Source of the DNA: a virus
Length of the DNA: 23,385 nt
Strand: one strand, 5' to 3'
Virus record (IMG/VR): IMGVR_UViG_3300028590_000087
Span: 1 to 23,385 of that record
The position numbers and the translations under genes are program-made. Of the stretch, positions 19,093-23,385 are shown one piece after another. The notes beneath the pieces are model-generated. The model saw only the letters and a program-made list of their open reading frames with translations. It did not search any database and was not told where the DNA came from. How positions within the stretch are numbered: the first letter of the stretch is position 1; the number at the start of each line of letters is the position of its first letter.

Positions 19093-20304
19093 ATGGGTGC
19101 GAGCAAGTGCTTCTCCCCCGTCCGCGGACGGGCCATGCGTGTCACCAAGCTCGATGGCTGTGGACGCCCCGTCTACGGCGATTCGAGCGTAGGAGTCACC
19201 GACGGGTTCGTGACGATCTCGTTCACCGCGAACACCGACGAGGGCGAGGAGATCTCGGTCACCAAGGCCAACGGCCAGATCTGTGTGCGCGAGACCCCGT
19301 GCCCCACGTTCCTGGGGTACTCGACCGAGATCGAGTTCTGCAACGTCGACCCGGCGCTGTTCGCGATCCTCACCGGTCAGGACACCGTCACCGACAGCTT
19401 CGACGGCACCGACGCCGGGTTCCGCATCAACTCTGACGTCTCGGCCTGCGACAGCGGTTTCGCCCTGGAAGTGTGGACCGGCACCCCGGGCGTGGCCTGC
19501 GCCCCCGAGACCGACGCTGGCGCCAACCCCGACGCCTCCCCCGGCGGCTACCTCCTGCTGCCCTACATGCAGGGCGGGGTGTTCGGCGACTTCGAGATCA
19601 CCAACGGCGCGATCTCCTTCACCGTCACCGGCGCCGCGACCAAGACCGGCTCCGGTTGGGGCCTTGGCCCCTACGACGTCGTGCCCGACGTCGCGGGCGA
19701 CCCCGGCCCCCTGGCCACCCCGATCCAGTCCGGGGACCACCTGCACATTCAGTACACCGACGTCGCACCCCCCGAGGCCTCCTGCGGCACCAAGCCGCTG
19801 CTCAACCCGAACGGCGCCGAGATCACCGCCGTGGTCTCCACCCCCTCGGGCCTGAGCGTGCTGTTCACCCCGACCCCTCCCGGGGTCGACCCGTGGTGGA
19901 TCGACTTCGGCGACGGCACCTGGGACTACTCGGAGACCGGCGCCGGCATCTCCCACACCTACGCCATGGCCGGGACCTACACGGTCACCGCCTACCGGGG
20001 CTCCACCTCGGTCACCTCCACGGTCACCGTCGCGGCCACCCCCCCGGTCGCCCCCTCGATCACGTCCCTGAGCCCGGTCTCGGGCCCGGCCGCTGGCGGC
20101 ACCGCCGTCACGATCACCGGCACCGGCCTGACGACCATCACCTCGGTCACCTTCGACGGGGTCGCGGGCACCGCGCTCAACGTCTCCTCGGCCACGTCGC
20201 TGACCGTCACCACCCCTCCCGGCACCGTCGGGGACGTCGACGTCGTGGTCACCGGCTCCGCCGGCACTGACACCGAGGTGGACGGGTTCGAGTACACCGC
20301 CTGA
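19093..20304 (+). CDS. Probable major tail protein with PKD and TIG domains
   Basis: 403 residues from ATG 19093, with aaggag upstream overlapping the end of the previous gene. The first 255 residues look like an actinophage tail tube protein: RAMRVTKLDGCGRPVYGDSSVGVTDGFVTISFTANTDEGEEISVTKANGQICV..., TEIEFCNVDPALFAILTGQ, and a C-terminal core with GVFGDFEITNGAISFTVTGAATKTG. Residues about 266-316 form a PKD-type domain (WIDFGDGTWDY...SHTYAMAGTYTVT). Residues about 322-403 form one IPT/TIG module (SITSLSPVSGPAAGGTAVTITGTGL). Tail tube proteins with C-terminal Ig-like domains are known; here the domains are in the same frame, without a shift. The identity as tail protein is likely but from memory. 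Confidence 0.65.
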   Translation: MGASKCFSPVRGRAMRVTKLDGCGRPVYGDSSVGVTDGFVTISFTANTDEGEEISVTKANGQICVRETPCPTFLGYSTEIEFCNVDPALFAILTGQDTVTDSFDGTDAGFRINSDVSACDSGFALEVWTGTPGVACAPETDAGANPDASPGGYLLLPYMQGGVFGDFEITNGAISFTVTGAATKTGSGWGLGPYDVVPDVAGDPGPLATPIQSGDHLHIQYTDVAPPEASCGTKPLLNPNGAEITAVVSTPSGLSVLFTPTPPGVDPWWIDFGDGTWDYSETGAGISHTYAMAGTYTVTAYRGSTSVTSTVTVAATPPVAPSITSLSPVSGPAAGGTAVTITGTGLTTITSVTFDGVAGTALNVSSATSLTVTTPPGTVGDVDVVVTGSAGTDTEVDGFEYTA

Positions 20305-20307
20305 TCC

Positions 20308-20356
20308 CCCCTGTCAGGGGTGACGTCAGCCTGACAACAGGCTGACGTCACCCCTG
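20308..20356. repeat. Dispersed stem-loop repeat, copy 3 with competing hairpin
   Basis: A 19-bp perfect stem (20315-20333 and 20338-20356) with tetraloop acaa includes gtcagcctgac. A shorter hairpin, cccctg-t-cagggg (20308-20320), shares bases with its left arm, so the two cannot form together. There is no T-run. It lies just after the tail protein stop and may act as a terminator or RNA-end stabiliser. Confidence 0.7.
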
Positions 20357-20383
20357 CACCCCTCGTCTCTGGAAGGAGGACCA

Positions 20384-21223
20384 GTGAGCGAGCCCACTCT
20401 CCCCGCCCTGCCGGACATCTGCTGGCCGGTGGACTGGTCCTGCGCCGACCCCGACTGGGTCGCCGGACTCGACGAGGGCGTCAAGGCCCGCGCCGAGGCG
20501 CTCGCGGCCTCCTCCCTGCGGGCCCTGACCGGGTACCAGGTCGGGGGGTGCCCGATCCGGGTGCGCCCGTGCGCCTCGGGCTGCGGGAACCCGAGCGGGT
20601 ACATCGAGGCGCCCGTGCTCGGCGCCTCCGCCGGTGCCCTGGGGGCGCGCGTGGGCCAGTGGTGGGCGCACATCGGCATCGACGGGAACTGGGTCAACAC
20701 CGCCTGCGGGTGCCGCACCGAGTGCTCGTGCACCTACGTCCCGGAGGTCAAGCTGCCCGCCCCGGTCGGAGAGATCACCCTGGTCTCGATCGACGGGGCG
20801 GTGCTCGACCCGGCCGCGTACCGCGTCGACAACGGCAACCGCCTGGTGCGCCAGGACGGCGGGGACTGGCCCAAGTGCCAGGACATGGCAGCCCCGGCCG
20901 GGGACCAGGGCACGTTCGTCGTGGAGTACCTGCAGGGGTACCCCGTCGACGGGCTCGGGTCCTTCGCGGCCGGCAAGCTCGCGATCGAGTTCGCCCAGGC
21001 CTGCACCGGCGGGGCGTGCGCCCTGCCCACCGGGGTGCAGTCCATCACCCGCCTGGGCGTCACCTTGGAGATCCCCACGGGGATGTTCGAGGGCGGGGTC
21101 ACCGGCATCGTCGAGGTCGACGCGTACATCCGGCTGTGGAACCCCAACGCGCTCAAGGTCCCCTCCCAGGTCTGGTCCCCCGACATCGGGCGCCCGCGCC
21201 GCACCACGTGGAGCCCCTCGTGA
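20384..21223 (+). CDS. Head-to-tail adaptor protein
   Basis: 279 residues from GTG 20384 with ggaggacca upstream. The N-terminus (WPVDWSCADPDW...AEALAASSLRALTGYQVGGCPIRVRPC) and the segments LPAPVGEITLVSIDGAVLDPAAYRVDNGNRLVR, QDMAAPAGDQGTFVVEYLQGYPV, and VQSITRLGVTLEIP...RLWNP match the actinophage head-to-tail adaptor family. Many Cys residues lie near 95-125, possibly metal sites. Adaptors sit under the portal and begin the neck. It shares GTGA with the next gene. Confidence 0.75.
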   Translation: MSEPTLPALPDICWPVDWSCADPDWVAGLDEGVKARAEALAASSLRALTGYQVGGCPIRVRPCASGCGNPSGYIEAPVLGASAGALGARVGQWWAHIGIDGNWVNTACGCRTECSCTYVPEVKLPAPVGEITLVSIDGAVLDPAAYRVDNGNRLVRQDGGDWPKCQDMAAPAGDQGTFVVEYLQGYPVDGLGSFAAGKLAIEFAQACTGGACALPTGVQSITRLGVTLEIPTGMFEGGVTGIVEVDAYIRLWNPNALKVPSQVWSPDIGRPRRTTWSPS

Positions 21224-21747
21224 GCGCCCCCACGATCGACGACGTGCGGGTCGACACGCACATCTGGCCGGTCATGGAAGAACTCGCCGCGTGCCTGTGC
21301 AACGAGATCGCCGCCGCCGGCCTGCCCGACACGTGCTTCTGCGGCATCCTGCCCGGCTCCCAGATCGCCGCCGACTACGTCACCCCCAAGGCCGGGATGG
21401 CCTGGGTGCGCCTGGGCTCGGGCTGGCCCTACACGACGTTCCCCGCGTTCGACCAGCGCGGGTCCTCGTGCGCGTCCCCGCTCGCGTTCAACATCGAGGT
21501 CGGGGTCCTGTACTGCGCCCCGGTGTTCCGCGACTCGCGCGGCAACCCCCCCACCGTCTCCGCCCAGGCCGACGCCGCCCGTATCCAGGTCGCGGCCATG
21601 GCCGCGATGCACCGCGCCATCGCGTGCTGCCTGGGCGGGGCACCCAAGGGCATCGCCATGGGCCAGTACACCCCCATCGGCCCCGAGGGCGACGTCGTGG
21701 GCGGCATGTGGGAAGTCATCGTCGACGGGAGGTACCTCGGTGGCTAG
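21220..21747 (+). CDS. Head-tail connector / tail terminator-like protein
   Basis: 175 residues from GTG 21220, overlapping the adaptor stop. Residues 13-40 are helical with a Cys pair, then GMAWVRLGSGWPYTTFPAFDQ, SPLAFNIEVGVLYCAPVF, PPTVSAQADAARIQVAAMAAMHRAIACCL, and GQYTPIGPEGDVVGGMWEVIVDG. This layout matches neck or tail-terminator proteins in actinophages; I cannot decide between stopper and terminator from sequence. It overlaps the next gene by 8 bases. Confidence 0.6.
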   Translation: MSAPTIDDVRVDTHIWPVMEELAACLCNEIAAAGLPDTCFCGILPGSQIAADYVTPKAGMAWVRLGSGWPYTTFPAFDQRGSSCASPLAFNIEVGVLYCAPVFRDSRGNPPTVSAQADAARIQVAAMAAMHRAIACCLGGAPKGIAMGQYTPIGPEGDVVGGMWEVIVDGRYLGG

Positions 21748-22174
21748 CCGCGCGTACGTCCGGGTCCACAACACGATCATCGCCCAGATGTTCTTCCCCA
21801 CCGGGGAGATCGGCCAGTTCAGCAAGGCCCTGAGCGAGAGCATCCAGGCCGAGTCCCGGCGCCTGGTGCACAAGCGCTCAGGCGCACTGCGCGGCTCGAT
21901 CTTCACCGACCGCATCGGGTCCAACCAGTACCACTCCAAGCACTCGGTCTACACGAACGTGCCCTACGCGCCGTTCGTGCACGACGGCACCACCGGCCCC
22001 ATCCGCTCGCGCGTCCCCGGCAAGGCGATGGTCCTGTACCAGGGCCCCCGCCTGGTCCCCGGCCGCTGGGCCCACACCCACGGCTGGTTGGTGCTGCAGG
22101 TCAAGGGCCAGAAGGGCCAGAAGTTTCTCGAGCGCGGGATGCGCTCGGGGATGCGCAAGCACGGGCTCCTGTGA
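21740..22174 (+). CDS. HK97-gp10-like neck/tail completion protein
   Basis: 144 residues from GTG 21740 with gaggta upstream. AESRRLVHKRSGALRGSIFTDRI (residues about 34-56) followed by VYTNVPYAPFVHDGTTGPI (about 69-87) is the pattern of HK97 gp10-type proteins: a long helix, R-S-G-x-L-x-x-S, then Y-A-x-x-V-x-x-G-T. The C-terminal basic segment is KGQKGQKFLERGMRSGMRKHGLL. Such proteins help close the head-tail junction. The gap to the chaperone gene is 27 bases. Confidence 0.7.
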   Translation: MASRAYVRVHNTIIAQMFFPTGEIGQFSKALSESIQAESRRLVHKRSGALRGSIFTDRIGSNQYHSKHSVYTNVPYAPFVHDGTTGPIRSRVPGKAMVLYQGPRLVPGRWAHTHGWLVLQVKGQKGQKFLERGMRSGMRKHGLL

Positions 22175-22201
22175 TGGGAGCCCCCAACGAAAGGGCCGCA
22201 C

Positions 22202-22645
22202 ATGACCAAGAGTTTCCAGCTGGCTGCCGCCGAGGCATCCGGCCTGACCGAGGACGCACTGCCGTTCGAGATGGAAGGGCACGACGAGCAGCTGTACGCG
22301 TACCTGCCCACCGAGGGGCAGCTGGTCCTGCTGATGGGCGCCATGTCCGAGTTCTCCGGCGCCGAGGAACAGGGCATGGCAGTCATGGACCTGTTCTGGT
22401 CCCTGATGGAACCCGAGACCGCGACCGCGCTGCGCCGACGCCTGCGCGACCGCACGGACCCGTTCGGCCTGCAGGACATCCTGAACATCATCGAGTGGCT
22501 CGTCGAGGAGAGCAGCGCCCGCCCTACGAAGTCGTCGTCCGCCTCCACGCCGTCGCGATCGACGAGTGGCCAGCGATCGACGGCACCTGCGCGGCGGCAG
22601 GCATCGACCCGTTCGCGCTCTCCCCGAACCGCTTCTGCAACCTGA
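22202..22645 (+). CDS. Tail assembly chaperone, zero-frame product
   Basis: 147 residues from ATG 22202. Residues 1-108 are chaperone-like (SFQLAAAEASGLTEDALPFEMEGHDEQLYAYLPTEGQLVLLMGAMSEF, then LRRRLRDRTDPFGLQDILNIIEWLVEESS). After about residue 108 the sequence becomes Ser/Thr/Arg-rich and looks like non-optimised read-through, while the -1 frame takes over strong coding bias. The usual role is to bind the tape measure during tail assembly. Position directly before the tape-measure gene fits. A share of ribosomes should shift to the longer form (next entry). Confidence 0.8.
   Translation: MTKSFQLAAAEASGLTEDALPFEMEGHDEQLYAYLPTEGQLVLLMGAMSEFSGAEEQGMAVMDLFWSLMEPETATALRRRLRDRTDPFGLQDILNIIEWLVEESSARPTKSSSASTPSRSTSGQRSTAPARRQASTRSRSPRTASAT
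22517..22528 (+). other. Putative -1 frameshift site
   Basis: The window gcccgccctacg (codons GCC CGC CCT ACG) is where protein-like sequence passes from frame of 22202 to the -1 frame. A P-site slip of proline tRNA from CCT (22523-22525) to CCC would do it. No classic X-XXY-YYZ heptamer is present. Downstream structure was not evaluated. Confidence 0.45.
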
Positions 22646-22821
22646 TCTACGCCTGGGCCCTGGCACGCGTCGAGGACCGCGCCAAGTTCGACGCCCAGCT
22701 GACCATGCCCCTGCCCGGCCGCGAGCGCCGGGCCCCGACCCCGGCGGTGCGGGCCAAGGAGACCGGGGACCTGATGGCGATGGCCTCGTGGGCGTCGGCG
22801 ATGCAGCAGGGGCGGGGGTGA
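22525..22821 (+). CDS. Tail assembly chaperone, frameshifted extension
   Basis: This frame has no start codon or ribosome binding site at its natural beginning, yet shows strong coding bias and a protein-like sequence (YEVVVRLHAVAIDEWPAIDGTCAAAGIDPFALSPNRFCNLIYAWALARVEDRAKFDAQL, then a Pro/Arg tail with MAMASWASAMQQGRG). It is best read as the extension of the upstream chaperone: join of 22202-22525 and 22525-22821, a product of about 206 residues. Frameshifted chaperone pairs in this position are a conserved feature of siphophages. The precise slip point is uncertain. Confidence 0.7.
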   Translation, partial: YEVVVRLHAVAIDEWPAIDGTCAAAGIDPFALSPNRFCNLIYAWALARVEDRAKFDAQLTMPLPGRERRAPTPAVRAKETGDLMAMASWASAMQQGRG

Positions 22822-22825
22822 TGGT

Positions 22826-23385
22826 GTGGCTGGACCGGTGATCGCCAGCGCCGAGGTCGACGTCGACCTCAACGGCGACGACATCCCCCGCCAGGCCAAG
22901 CGCATCGCGCAGGCTGCGGGGAACTCGCTGAGCAAGGAGCTGGTGCCCTACGGGAAGTCGGCCGGGCGCGAGCTGGCTATCGGCATCGGGGACGGTGTCG
23001 ACAACCAGTTGGTCTCGGAGATCAAGGTCATCGGGCGCAACGCGTCCAAGGCCCTGGGGGACAACCTGCAGATCGACGGGCCGCGCATCGCCCGTCAGAT
23101 CGGTGGGTCCCTGGGGCCTGATCTGGACGAGGAGTTCCGGTCGCTGGGCTCACGTGCGCTGGTCCAGCTCGGGGACGGCATGGGTGAGGGCTCCAAGGAG
23201 CTGGTGCCCGTGGCCAAGCGTGCCTCGCGCCGGTTCGAGCAGGGGTTCGTCTCGGAGATCCGGGTGGTCGGGGACAAGGCCGCGCGCGGGTTCCGCGACG
23301 GGTTCGAGAAGGGCACCGGGGGGTCCTCGTTCTGGGGGAACCTGCGCCGCTCGATCCTGAACCAGTTCGGTGGCGGGGGCGGTGG
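22826..23385 (+). CDS. Tape measure protein, 5' part (runs off the window)
   Basis: Partial gene, open from GTG 22826 to the window end (186 codons). GGGGG lies about 8 bases upstream, inside the chaperone frame. The sequence begins MAGPVIASAEVDVDLNGDDIPRQAKRIAQAAG, typical of tape-measure N-termini. It continues helical with loosely repeated pieces (KELVPYGKSAGRELAIGIGDGVDNQLVSEIKVIG; KELVPVAKRASRRFEQGFVSEIRVVGDKAARGFRDGF), then a Gly-rich stretch at the end. The protein spans the tail lumen and sets tail length. An ATG at 22821 leads only to a stop after six codons and was rejected. Confidence 0.8.
   Translation, partial: MAGPVIASAEVDVDLNGDDIPRQAKRIAQAAGNSLSKELVPYGKSAGRELAIGIGDGVDNQLVSEIKVIGRNASKALGDNLQIDGPRIARQIGGSLGPDLDEEFRSLGSRALVQLGDGMGEGSKELVPVAKRASRRFEQGFVSEIRVVGDKAARGFRDGFEKGTGGSSFWGNLRRSILNQFGGGGG

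Noticed and set aside
22821-22841. ATG 22821 as the tape-measure start
   Set aside because: It hits a stop after six codons; GTG 22826 opens the long frame to the window end.

Overview
This window reads as part of a tailed (siphovirus-type) bacteriophage genome with a very GC-rich actinobacterial style: G/C at almost every third codon position, GTG starts, GTGA/TGATG stop-start overlaps, and all supported genes on the plus strand. Protein families and their order are those of actinobacteriophage structural modules. No integrase, lysis or replication gene is visible, so lifestyle and host species cannot be read here; a high-GC actinobacterial host is an inference.

Layout. 1-2943: a leader with palindromic operator-like sites, then small genes including a ribbon-helix-helix (RHH) protein, a DGQHR/ParB-like protein and an HTH/zinc-knuckle protein, closed by a textbook terminator (2976-3017). 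3018-3435: a regulatory region with operator-like sites, dyads, a dispersed stem-loop repeat and a promoter candidate. 3436-6007: a second RHH protein, paralogous to the first, then a block of short overlapping genes. 6008-9685: ParB-like protein, small terminase subunit, an RHH-like protein, large terminase subunit and a membrane protein. 9723-18865: portal, a MuF/protease multidomain protein with an apparent internal start, a Cys-containing small protein, a densely folded RNA leader, major capsid protein, and a large head-associated protein carrying a tandem array of IPT/TIG (Ig-like) modules. 18865-23385: a small basic protein, a probable major tail protein ending in PKD and TIG domains, head-tail connector proteins, tail assembly chaperones expressed through a -1 frameshift, and the start of the tape-measure gene (cut by the window end).

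How it works together. The terminases package DNA through the portal. MuF/protease and capsid proteins build and mature the head. The TIG arrays would decorate head and tail surfaces. Connector proteins join the head to a tail whose length is set by the tape measure with help from the chaperones.

The most unusual content is regulatory. Two paralogous RHH proteins each lie beside copies of an 11-bp palindrome CGGGAWTCCCG. A stem-loop family built on gtcagcctgac recurs at three non-coding sites. Several start regions (DUF7352-like gene, ParB-like gene, major capsid gene) lie inside long perfect inverted repeats.
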